The notes beneath the pieces were generated by a model. The model saw nothing but the letters and a program-made list of their open reading frames with translations. It searched no databases and was not told the origin of the DNA. Below, piece by piece: positions 36,048-43,794 of a stretch of DNA of 64,000 nucleotides (its first letter is position 1; the number at the start of each line of letters is the position of its first letter). Both the position numbers and the translations under genes were made by a program. The DNA is from an uncultured Pseudohongiella sp. (GTDB lineage Bacteria; Pseudomonadota; Gammaproteobacteria; Pseudomonadales; Pseudohongiellaceae), in assembly GCA_902531515.1 (NCBI GenBank), contig CACAEJ010000002.1:1-64000 (forward strand), written 5' to 3'.

Positions 36048-38150
36048 ATGATGGGTAAAAAGTTTAGAGTTGTGACAAGAGTTTTCTGGGCGATCGGTGG
36101 TTTTCTCATCTCCAGTATTATTTATTCACAGGAAAACGTTTTCTATACGGAGTCGCAGGCATCAGCCGGGCAGCTGACATATGAGGAGCGCTGTGCGACC
36201 TGTCATGGTTATAATCTTGAGGGCTTTGAGCTGGCACCCAGCCTTGGTGGTAACCTGTTCAGTCGAAGGTTCGGTGACCGCTCTGCTGACTACCTTGCGC
36301 GCAACGTGCAGCGCATGCCTCCGAATGAAGCTGGTTTGTCTCGGGAGGAGACGGCGAACGTGCTTGCCTATCTCTTTAGCAGAAACGGGGTTGAGGCGGG
36401 CACGCAAGCATTGTCTGCCGATATTGATTTGCTCGCCGCTTATATGATACCGGCGCAGGAACTTGTGGACTCACGTTTCACTCCCAGGCTGCCAAGCTAT
36501 GCCACCAACGGCCCCTTGCAGCCGAACAGCCGGCTCAATGATCTTACTCCTGTCACTAACGATATGCTCCTTAACCCGCCAGCTAGCGACTGGCTTGTCT
36601 GGAGACGCACGCACGCAAACCTGGGACACAGCCCACTGTCCGACATCAGTAAAGAAAACGTTGATGATTTAAGGCTCGCGTGGACCTGGTCGCTGCCCCC
36701 GGGTGCAAACATGATGACCCCGATTGTTCATGACGATGTCATGTTCACGCTGAGCTCCGGAGATGTCGTTCAGGCAATTGATGCGACGACCGGTGACCTA
36801 CTCTGGGCCTATCAGCATGAGATTGACGGCGACAAGCCGTCTGAGTCAAAGAAGGGCGTAGCAATCTGGGAGGACAAAATTATTGTTGGCACCTCCGATA
36901 TCAAATTAATTGCCATCGAGGCGAAGACCGGCAGGCTTGCTTGGGAGCATGAGATCGAGACCCACGGTGAGACTGATCACCGGTTCAAGTCGGCTCCGAT
37001 GATAGTAAACGATAAGGCTATATTTGGTCTTGTCGGGCAGATGGCCGTTGAGGGCGGTAACTTTATTGTTGCCATCGACCTGAACACCCATGAAGAGGCC
37101 TGGCGCTTTTATACCATTGCACGGCCAGACGAGGCTTTTGGTAACAGCTGGAACGGACTAAGCCTAGAGGAGAGGACCGGCGGATCTGTCTGGACGCCTG
37201 GCAGCTATGACCCCGAAACCAATCTGGTTTACTTCGGGCCCGCACCGACATATGACACGGTCACCATGAGGGAATTTAGGAACGTGCCAGGTACCACTTC
37301 TGACGCGCTGTATACCAATTCGACTATAGCCCTTGATGCTGATACCGGAGAGCTGGCCTGGCATTTTCAGCACGTCAGGAATGATCTGCTTGACCTAGAC
37401 TGGGCATTTGAGCGTCAGATTATGGAGCTGCCATTTAATGGTGAGATGCGCCGGGCCGTGGTTACGGGCGGAAAGGCCGCAATCTTTGAGGCGATGGACG
37501 CGGTGACCGGTGAGTACCTGTTCTCGATTGATCTTGATATGCAGAATGTGTTCAGTGAGATTGATCCGCGCACGGGAGACAAGACCATGTTTCCCGAAGC
37601 CGTGCTGCAACCTGGGGAAGATACGCCGGGTCTTGCCAAGAATGGTGTTTGTCCGGATGCGCTTGGCGCGAGGAACATGCAGACCACTTCCTATAACCCG
37701 GATACCGGGATGCTCTACGTGCCGCTGCAGGATACCTGCATCAATAATCTGACCGGCCGGCGCTGGCAGAAATATCCGACCGTTGAGTATGAGGGGAAGT
37801 GGGGTCTGGTGAAGGCCGTGAACTTAAAAACTCGAGAGGTTGAGTGGACTACTCGTCAGTTTGCGCCGCCCGCAAGTGGCCACCTGACGACAGATTCCGG
37901 TTTGCTCTTTCGCGGGACCATAGACAGAATGTTTCAAGTCGTCGACCAGGAAAACGGTGAGGTTTTATGGGAGCAGCGGCTGGACAATGCGCCAACATCC
38001 TACCCGATCACTTACATGGCAGATGGGAGGCAGTATGTTGCGGTGGCAACCAACTCGGGTAGTTATTTTGCCAATGGCATGGAGAGAACCACCGGCATAA
38101 CCAACTCTCCTACAGGGGCATCATTATGGGTATTTGCAACTCCTAAATAA
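36048..38150 (+). CDS. Exported cytochrome c-PQQ-dependent dehydrogenase
   Basis: 700 residues. After a signal peptide, an N-terminal heme c domain (C49-ATC-H53, with the distal motif NVQRMPP) precedes an eight-blade PQQ propeller beginning NPPASDWLVWRRTHANLGHSPLSDIS, with repeated DATTGDLLWAYQH-type strands. LDLDWAFER places Asp449 and Asp451 at the active-site Asp-x-Asp position. Heme is usually C-terminal in quinohemoproteins, so the N-terminal placement is less common. It oxidises an alcohol or aldehyde in the periplasm and passes electrons through the heme. Base composition is visibly GC-richer than most of the window. Confidence 0.9.
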   Translation: MMGKKFRVVTRVFWAIGGFLISSIIYSQENVFYTESQASAGQLTYEERCATCHGYNLEGFELAPSLGGNLFSRRFGDRSADYLARNVQRMPPNEAGLSREETANVLAYLFSRNGVEAGTQALSADIDLLAAYMIPAQELVDSRFTPRLPSYATNGPLQPNSRLNDLTPVTNDMLLNPPASDWLVWRRTHANLGHSPLSDISKENVDDLRLAWTWSLPPGANMMTPIVHDDVMFTLSSGDVVQAIDATTGDLLWAYQHEIDGDKPSESKKGVAIWEDKIIVGTSDIKLIAIEAKTGRLAWEHEIETHGETDHRFKSAPMIVNDKAIFGLVGQMAVEGGNFIVAIDLNTHEEAWRFYTIARPDEAFGNSWNGLSLEERTGGSVWTPGSYDPETNLVYFGPAPTYDTVTMREFRNVPGTTSDALYTNSTIALDADTGELAWHFQHVRNDLLDLDWAFERQIMELPFNGEMRRAVVTGGKAAIFEAMDAVTGEYLFSIDLDMQNVFSEIDPRTGDKTMFPEAVLQPGEDTPGLAKNGVCPDALGARNMQTTSYNPDTGMLYVPLQDTCINNLTGRRWQKYPTVEYEGKWGLVKAVNLKTREVEWTTRQFAPPASGHLTTDSGLLFRGTIDRMFQVVDQENGEVLWEQRLDNAPTSYPITYMADGRQYVAVATNSGSYFANGMERTTGITNSPTGASLWVFATPK

Positions 38151-38188
38151 TTTCAACATGGAAGTTAGTAAAAAGATGAAAGGCTTTC

Positions 38189-38653
38189 GTGGGCTCGGAG
38201 GATCTTGAGGTTCTTGTGGATTTGGCGGTTGAGAAAGTGACATGGTTTTTTCACTGCCTTTGGGATGTCTCATACGATCCAGAGGGTATTGATCCGGCAA
38301 GATTTGATGCTGAAACAAAGGGAGTTTCAGACACCTTAACTAAGGTCGGGGAGGTCGACGATGACCTCATTACAGACCATTGCCGCGGAATAACTGAGAT
38401 GTTGTTTCTATCCCGGCAAGGAGGCCGATCGGGCACCCAGCTTACCGGCAAATTGACACCTTACCTTCGTTTGGTCTACAGAATCTTGCAGATCCAAAAC
38501 ATTTATCTGGGAGAAACCAAACGCCTTTTTCTTCGTACGGGAAACCCAAATAATTGGCCGGGCAAAGAGACTCTTGCACGTGAGAGTGATGGTCGGATTG
38601 GTGCTGCCTTGCGAGACTACTACAAAATTCTTGTTGATGAAATTCAAGCTTAA
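38189..38653 (+). CDS. Small unknown protein; 5' end possibly frameshifted
   Basis: 154 residues from a GTG with AAAGG upstream; not recognised, mostly helical and polar, no signal peptide. A TGA lies in frame at 38177. In the next frame, ATG 38158 or 38176 reads KKMKGFRG up to the start of this ORF; removing one G from the GGG at 38191-38193 would join the two as MKGFRGSEDLEVLVDLAVEK. The natural start may therefore be upstream. It follows the PQQ gene by 38 nt and is convergent with the cupin gene. Function unknown. Confidence 0.5.
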   Translation: MGSEDLEVLVDLAVEKVTWFFHCLWDVSYDPEGIDPARFDAETKGVSDTLTKVGEVDDDLITDHCRGITEMLFLSRQGGRSGTQLTGKLTPYLRLVYRILQIQNIYLGETKRLFLRTGNPNNWPGKETLARESDGRIGAALRDYYKILVDEIQA

Positions 38654-38711
38654 AATGTCAAAGGAATACAGTGACTTCGTAACTGAGCCTTTAAGGAGCG
38701 CGTTGTCTGTA

Positions 38712-39215
38712 TTACTGGTATCGGATAGGTGCGGTTGTAACTCGCACTCTCGATTCCACGTAGGTTATCGAGTCTCCGTCAATACTGCTGAACCAATGCG
38801 GCGTACCCGGTTGCAAAACCAGTATGTCACCCTCGCTTACCTCCCTGGCGAGGCCACCCTGAATCCCGTGAAGCGTTCTAATAACATCATCGCTGGTCTG
38901 CTCGGCTAGCGGAGTGATCAAAAGTCCGCCTGTTACCAATGTGCCGCTGCCTTCTAGGATTCTATAGATTTCTACACTGTAGGGGTGCATGACGGAGTAC
39001 TGCGGTAAGCCACTCATTCGGCGTCTAACTGAAATTCCGGGTGAAATACTGACTGACACGCCGGCGGCAGAGGTCGAATTGCGAGCTGCCTCGTCAAGCT
39101 CGGCGAGTATCTCCGGCCCTGGTTTATAAATTGCGGGAGGTGCACCTGATTGTTGAGCGAAGCTGTTGATAAAGAAAAAGGCAGCGGCTAATCCGAGTGC
39201 GGCTCTAATTTTCAT
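38712..39215 (-). CDS. Exported cupin-like protein
   Basis: 167 residues with a signal peptide (MKIRAALGLAAAFFFINSFAQ). HPYSVEIYRILEGSGTLVTGG is cupin motif 1 with fewer His than usual, and GDILVLQPGTPHWFSSIDGD is motif 2 with one His. The metal site may be incomplete. The start lies 8 nt after the last of three tandem small ORFs on the same strand, so the gene is probably the end of the long minus-strand cluster that begins at 43611. Function unknown. Confidence 0.7.
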   Translation of the reverse strand: MKIRAALGLAAAFFFINSFAQQSGAPPAIYKPGPEILAELDEAARNSTSAAGVSVSISPGISVRRRMSGLPQYSVMHPYSVEIYRILEGSGTLVTGGLLITPLAEQTSDDVIRTLHGIQGGLAREVSEGDILVLQPGTPHWFSSIDGDSITYVESRVRVTTAPIRYQ

Positions 39216-39223
39216 CTGAAATG

Positions 39224-39361
39224 TTAGGCTCTTGCGTTGACCATGAGGAATCCCAGCAGGGCCGTCTCGATGGCATCCGCAAACCCCGGTATAAAAATTA
39301 AACTAAACACGATTACGGCGGAAAGGATTCCGCAGAGCTTTAAATATTTTTTGTTATCCAT
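39224..39361 (-). CDS. Small hydrophobic peptide, tandem copy 3 (45 aa)
   Basis: Too short for the ORF track. ATG at 39361 with GGAGAG 10 nt upstream; encodes MDNKKYLKLCGILSAVIVFSLIFIPG then FADAIETALLGFLMVNARA. One transmembrane or signal-like helix follows KKYLKLC. It aligns without gaps through IPG to the copies at 39396-39545 and 39608-39757 (shared K-Y-L-x-L-C, I-P-G, ET, and NARA). The similarity between three consecutive ORFs with ribosome sites is the main reason to believe it is translated. Function unknown; 8 nt before the cupin gene. Confidence 0.6.
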   Translation of the reverse strand: MDNKKYLKLCGILSAVIVFSLIFIPGFADAIETALLGFLMVNARA

Positions 39362-39395
39362 TCGTTTTAACTCTCCGCTTGGTTTGAAAATGCTA

Positions 39396-39545
39396 CTAAT
39401 ACGGTCTCTCAGCCCTGGCGTTATTCCCCAGCCAGGAAAGCATTCTTGTTTCGACAGTGTCTGACAATCCAGGTATAAAAAGAATACTCATAGACGTAGC
39501 TAGCACCACAGCAGCGCAAAGCATCAGGTAATTTTTAGTTTTCAA
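39396..39545 (-). CDS. Small hydrophobic peptide, tandem copy 2 (49 aa)
   Basis: TTG start with AGAGG 7 nt upstream; 49 residues, MKTKNYLMLCAAVVLATSMS then ILFIPGLSDTVETRMLSWLGNNARA. Identical in length to copy 1 and similar across all of it. A basic N-terminus, a single hydrophobic stretch and a conserved C-terminal (S/L)xWLGxNA motif suggest a membrane-inserted or secreted microprotein. Alternative starts are unlikely because the ribosome site fits TTG. Function unknown. Confidence 0.6.
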   Translation of the reverse strand: MKTKNYLMLCAAVVLATSMSILFIPGLSDTVETRMLSWLGNNARAERPY

Positions 39546-39607
39546 ATGAAGACCTCTCTATTACTAATATCTGTAAGACTATCTTTTTCTTATCTAAGCG
39601 AAACCTT

Positions 39608-39757
39608 TTAGGTTGACATCAACTCTCCCGCATTGCTCCCCAGCCATATGAGCATTCCAGTCTCTATTGATTCAGATAGCCCGGGTATTAAAAGAATACC
39701 CATTACTGTCATAAGCGCAATAGCGGCACAAAGTTTAAGATACTTTTTAGTTTCCAA
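39608..39757 (-). CDS. Small hydrophobic peptide, tandem copy 1 (49 aa)
   Basis: TTG start; the ribosome site TGAGGAAC overlaps the stop codon of the 182-residue gene upstream, suggesting translational coupling. Encodes METKKYLKLCAAIALMTVMG then ILLIPGLSESIETGMLIWLGSNAGELMST. With copies 2 and 3 it defines a family: KxYLxLC, a hydrophobic helix, IPGL/FS/A, ET, WLGxNA. It is the first of the three, and the cluster sits between the split-barrel-like gene and a cupin. Function unknown. Confidence 0.62.
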   Translation of the reverse strand: METKKYLKLCAAIALMTVMGILLIPGLSESIETGMLIWLGSNAGELMST

Positions 39758-39768
39758 TTTCGAGTTCC

Positions 39769-40317
39769 TCAGTTAACTTCCCTGGGGACAAGCTCGAATA
39801 CCCAAGATTGTCCGGCCTCAATGCCGGCCCGTGTTCCGGCAATGGCCTGAGCGCTGGCGCTGGGGGCGCCCCCGTATTTCGTGATGAGCTTTGCAGCAAC
39901 GCCGTCAAGTATGTCTCCTTCTTTGATTCGCACTAAAGTTCTGGGATATCTGACCCCATCTACTCGCAATACTCCCTGATTGTTGCCTTCGTCGGCCTCA
40001 AACGCCCACTCCTTCCAGAGCTTTCCTAGCATCGTTGTCATGTAGCCCGAAATGATAAAGAGCCTGCCATCACTTTCTAACACGTATATTAGTCGTGAGG
40101 CCATTGGGTCATTCAACTGAAGTTCTACCAGGCGAATGTCATCGGTAAAGCTCCAGTCCGGTTCGGGTCCTGTATGCAGCCGTCCGGTGGTCATCTCCCC
40201 ACCAGGGAATAATATCGACGGACCGTCAGCGTTTCTGTTTTCGACTCTCAAGGTTGCCATACCCACTGCCGGTATTAGTATTAGTATTCCAAGTACCTGA
40301 AGGACTATCTTTTTCAT
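39769..40317 (-). CDS. Exported or anchored protein of unknown function, possibly split-barrel
   Basis: 182 residues with an N-terminal hydrophobic anchor or signal (MKKIVLQVLGILILIPAVGMA). ASRLIYVLESDGRLFIISGYM, EGNNQGVLRVDGVRYPRTLVRI and the following short helices faintly recall flavin-nucleotide split-barrel proteins, but I cannot assign the family. It starts 37 nt after the GYWDGDTLVV gene and is coupled to the small ORF behind it. Function unknown. Confidence 0.6.
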   Translation of the reverse strand: MKKIVLQVLGILILIPAVGMATLRVENRNADGPSILFPGGEMTTGRLHTGPEPDWSFTDDIRLVELQLNDPMASRLIYVLESDGRLFIISGYMTTMLGKLWKEWAFEADEGNNQGVLRVDGVRYPRTLVRIKEGDILDGVAAKLITKYGGAPSASAQAIAGTRAGIEAGQSWVFELVPREVN

Positions 40318-40354
40318 AATGTCATATCCGTGCTAAAAATTTTAAGTTTGTAAA

Positions 40355-41308
40355 TCAGTTCTCTGATGAGTTCTGCTCGAGTGCTCTCGCTTCTTCAGCG
40401 CGAGCTCCCCTTAGAATGTACGTCATTGCATAGTTCCCCTCGTGACAGGCGTACTCATACTGCTTGTAGTCGGCCAATCGAGGCATCGGCCTTATTGCAG
40501 TCCAGGGCTGCGTGTAAACAGTTGGGTCCTCAACAGTGAATGAGTAGTCGATCATGTCCTCACCGACCCGCCTGAATCTCTCGACCGCAACGGTGTTCCG
40601 GGAGGAAGGGAAACGGTGACGTGTCTTTTCGCTGAAATTAGCAGTCCGGACTACTAATGTATCTCCGTCCCAGTACCCTCGAGAATCGCCGTTCCACTGC
40701 CGAATGTTGTCGTGGAGTTGGGGTCGATCATCAATCGGAATAATCCGCACGTCATGAATCATCTCTACATGGATCGCGACAAAATTTTCATTCTGTACGA
40801 TGTGGTAGGAATTGTTGTAGCCAGACGAAACTGGCGGGACGCCATGGTAGGATATGCACCTATCCCAGTTCGTTCGATCCAGCCATGAGTCTGCATCATG
40901 ATCGCGCAAATATTCTGCCCGCTCGCGCTGGCTGGCTATAGCCGCTTCAGTAATTGGCAGGCGCCCGTTGGGTGGATCGACAATGAGAGAGGTTCTAAAA
41001 TCTGCGGAAATCTCGCCTCTGTCAAACCACTGATAGTTATAGCTCCCAACATCACCCGGCCTATCGGGAGAATCCTGTTGGGTGTTGGCGAAAATTTGGG
41101 CTGCTTCCTCGGGAGTATAGAACTCCTTATCCCCAAGACGCTCAGGTCTTTGCAAAGGGGTCAAACTAGCATATGACCACATGCCTGAAATGTCTGGATC
41201 TCCCCAGGGAGTGCGTTCGCTGTAAGAGCTGTCCGTTTGGGCAACAACGTTGCCTGCAAGTAAAATGGTTGTAACAACAACTAGCAGAGTGATTGACTTT
41301 GCTTTCAT
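40355..41308 (-). CDS. Exported GYWDGDTLVV/ACHEGNY-family protein (copy 2)
   Basis: 317 residues with a signal peptide ending near VVAQ. It has TPWGDPDISGMWSYASLTPLQRPERL, the WGxPDxxGxW opening, then GDSRGYWDGDTLVVRTANFS and YEYACHEGNYAMTYILRGAR, matching 17848-18891 closely in these blocks. It lies within the second heme-PHM cluster, 99 nt after the CCWTN gene. This places a GYWDGDTLVV protein near a heme-PHM and CCWTN pair. Function unknown. Confidence 0.75.
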   Translation of the reverse strand: MKAKSITLLVVVTTILLAGNVVAQTDSSYSERTPWGDPDISGMWSYASLTPLQRPERLGDKEFYTPEEAAQIFANTQQDSPDRPGDVGSYNYQWFDRGEISADFRTSLIVDPPNGRLPITEAAIASQRERAEYLRDHDADSWLDRTNWDRCISYHGVPPVSSGYNNSYHIVQNENFVAIHVEMIHDVRIIPIDDRPQLHDNIRQWNGDSRGYWDGDTLVVRTANFSEKTRHRFPSSRNTVAVERFRRVGEDMIDYSFTVEDPTVYTQPWTAIRPMPRLADYKQYEYACHEGNYAMTYILRGARAEEARALEQNSSEN

Positions 41309-41407
41309 TTTTATTCTCCGTCAATAGTTAGACAGGTGAGCTAAGCGTATCACAGCAGAAGGGTGTGCAAGAAGTCAGTTTCAAGGAATTTGTAACTGCT
41401 GTGGTTT

Positions 41408-42280
41408 TTACTCTGAAACGTCAACGCGAAGGAACCCGTTGGTCCAGCAGCAGTGAAATTCAAATCCATATGTAGGTTCCCTCCGTCGCTCGGTATCGTT
41501 TATTGCCTGGATTCGAAGTAGGTAACTTCCGGGCTGACTAAAGGTCGCTGTTGATTCTATAACCCCCTCAGAGACTTCAAGTCTTGCCTCAGATTCCGAG
41601 AATACGACTGCATTGGGGCCCTGATGCAGGGTCCAGTTAACCCATGTGCCAGGCTCACTATGTCGAATTCGAGCAATAAGATTGACTGGTTCTCCCACTC
41701 GGGTTCGTCTCGGACCCTCGAAGAGACCGCGTCTTCCCCGGAAACTGGGGGGGTTGTCATTCAGGCTAAGGTAGGGCGCTGAAGTATCTCTACCCGAGGT
41801 TTCTTCTTCGTCTAGCACATAAGAGGGGATTAGAGTTCCCGGAACAGACAACTTTGTGCCTTGGGTTTGTAAAGTCCATATCACGTCATTCATACCGAAA
41901 TTCTCGCTGACGATTACTGAAAAAGCGCACCAGTGTCGTCTGAATTCACGAGTTAGTTCAGGGTCAGGGATCGTGTCAAAGTGAGTTGGTTGGACGCCAT
42001 CAAATTCAGCGGGTTCTATAAAGTTTTTTGCGCCAAGGGGTACGTCAATTTCTTGTTCGAAATTCATATTGAAATATCCGAAGCAGAGAGTGAAAGAACC
42101 GTCGTCGTTGGGGAACCAGCCGTCAAAAAGAGGTACTACGTTTTGCCCGTCCGCACGGAGCGGTTCTTCGTAAATGGGGCTAAATACGTTTGAAGTCTGA
42201 GCAGTGCTCAAAGAGATGCCGCTCACAAGGACACAAAGCAGGAATCCTCTGCTTCCAACTAATCGCATCAAGATGTTCAT
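41408..42280 (-). CDS. Secreted CCWTN-motif protein, second copy
   Basis: 290 residues, signal peptide ending near STAQT. Shares with 9730-10677 the blocks VPLFDGWFPNDDGSFTLCFGYFN, GAKNFIEPAEFDGVQPTHF and the C-terminal FHCCWTNGFLRVDVSE; an Ig/PKD-like strand FSQPGSYLLRIQA precedes the end. The start overlaps the stop of the heme-PHM gene by 4 nt (ATGA), so the two are translationally coupled. That coupling is the best evidence that this family works with the heme-PHM enzyme. Function unknown. Confidence 0.75.
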   Translation of the reverse strand: MNILMRLVGSRGFLLCVLVSGISLSTAQTSNVFSPIYEEPLRADGQNVVPLFDGWFPNDDGSFTLCFGYFNMNFEQEIDVPLGAKNFIEPAEFDGVQPTHFDTIPDPELTREFRRHWCAFSVIVSENFGMNDVIWTLQTQGTKLSVPGTLIPSYVLDEEETSGRDTSAPYLSLNDNPPSFRGRRGLFEGPRRTRVGEPVNLIARIRHSEPGTWVNWTLHQGPNAVVFSESEARLEVSEGVIESTATFSQPGSYLLRIQAINDTERRREPTYGFEFHCCWTNGFLRVDVSE

Positions 42281-43611
42281 TGATCTCGCGACGCAGTCAT
42301 CCTCGCCTGACGTTTTGAGATTAGTTCTTCGTACTGTTCATCCGAGAGATAGGTAACACCAAGCCAAAGGTGCGACATTTCATCCACACCCCGTTGACCA
42401 AAAACTACCCATTGTCGCGGATCAGGATTGTGCGGATTTTGTGAGGTATTGTCCCAGGTCGAGGTAATTTTCAACATAGTGCCAGCTGGTAACAGCGGGG
42501 CCGAGTCTTCGGTAAATTCGTAATTTATTTGCCAGGAATGATCATACTTATCAACTCTCGCCAGCATTTCGCGACGACCGTCTGGGTATATAGCTTCAAG
42601 CGATTGCGCCCGACCTCGCATATGCATGTGGGGACGGAAACTGGTAATCAAAGCAGGTCGCTTCAGAACTCGGAATCCTTGTTGAGACTTCACAGAGTTT
42701 GGCGGTAGCAACAGGTCGTTTGCCCATAAACCACCGGGGCCAGAATCGGCAGCAAAGAACTGTTCACCCCGTGTTTGAAATTCAGGCTTATAACCTTTGG
42801 GATATAACCAAACAGCGGCCTCTGCCTGCTCGTTAGGCACTACTTCGCTGATGGGGAAATAGTGTAGATTCCAGTTAATAGTTCCCTCTGGGTAGATCAG
42901 CATACCCGTCCCTTCAGGGAATCGATCACCACCTTTTCCAACTCCCTGTCTGCCCACGGGGCCTGATGCTCTATTTCCGTTACCATCGTTTGATCTTAGT
43001 TGAGCGTGACCATGGTGGAGAACCTTGACGCCCAAAGGATAGGAACCTTTAAGTTCCGTCGCTCTAACATAGCGAGGTTCGTCAATCAGTCCTGCGAAAG
43101 ACGTATTACGAACCCACCATTGGTCCTGGGCATTGGCAGTAACGGTATAGGGTGGTGATTTGACTACGAAATCGGGCTCCCCCAATTCAGAGGCGAGTTG
43201 CCATTCGGACGCATCTGGCAGTTTTGGTTGAGCTGGCGTAAGTGCTGGGTCACCTTGGGGAGCCCCAGATTTAGCCCACTGAACTATTAATGAAACTTGT
43301 TCTTCTGATAGAGAGACATCGTTGTTATAGGTCTGAATTCCAACGGCTTTATCTAGATGCCAGGGCGGCATCTCTCGACGCTCTACCTTATAACTAATCA
43401 GAGGTGCCCAAGGTTGCGTTTCCTCAAAGGTAAGCAGAGACATAGGCCCAATCCCATCGGGATTATGGCAACTCACACACTTATCAAAAATTATTGTCGC
43501 AACATCCTTGCTATAGGTTACCTTCTCATCACTCGCCAAGGTGCCCTGACTTAATATCAGAGATGAAAAAAAACAATAAAAAAATGTTTTTAGCCATGTA
43601 GAGTTATTCAT
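42277..43611 (-). CDS. Exported cytochrome c / PHM-like copper monooxygenase fusion (copy 4)
   Basis: The track starts at 43749; GGAGG before the ATG at 43611 and the signal peptide MNNSTWLKTFFYCFFSS give 444 residues. Heme motif C45-VSC-H49 (CVSCHNPDGIGP). Copper motifs complete: KVLHHGHAQL, NWNLHYFPI, FRPHMHMRGRAQSL and RGVDEMSHLW. It is more divergent from copies 1-3 than they are from each other, and is an older member of the family. It heads the long minus-strand cluster and overlaps the CCWTN gene. Predicted periplasmic; substrate unknown. Confidence 0.83.
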   Translation of the reverse strand: MNNSTWLKTFFYCFFSSLILSQGTLASDEKVTYSKDVATIIFDKCVSCHNPDGIGPMSLLTFEETQPWAPLISYKVERREMPPWHLDKAVGIQTYNNDVSLSEEQVSLIVQWAKSGAPQGDPALTPAQPKLPDASEWQLASELGEPDFVVKSPPYTVTANAQDQWWVRNTSFAGLIDEPRYVRATELKGSYPLGVKVLHHGHAQLRSNDGNGNRASGPVGRQGVGKGGDRFPEGTGMLIYPEGTINWNLHYFPISEVVPNEQAEAAVWLYPKGYKPEFQTRGEQFFAADSGPGGLWANDLLLPPNSVKSQQGFRVLKRPALITSFRPHMHMRGRAQSLEAIYPDGRREMLARVDKYDHSWQINYEFTEDSAPLLPAGTMLKITSTWDNTSQNPHNPDPRQWVVFGQRGVDEMSHLWLGVTYLSDEQYEELISKRQARMTASRDQ

Positions 43612-43794
43612 TATTGCCAGCCTCCGAATCAATAGATATACAGAACTGCATCCCCCAAAAACAATGGCTTTAGCATAATTGTGCTTTTTTAAAAAGTCTA
43701 CGTTAATCATTGAATTCTGGTAATTTAGATAAGCGCTTCGATGCCTCAACGCGATAGTTGTGGAAATCCCAAAATAACGTGGTAGGATTACGCT

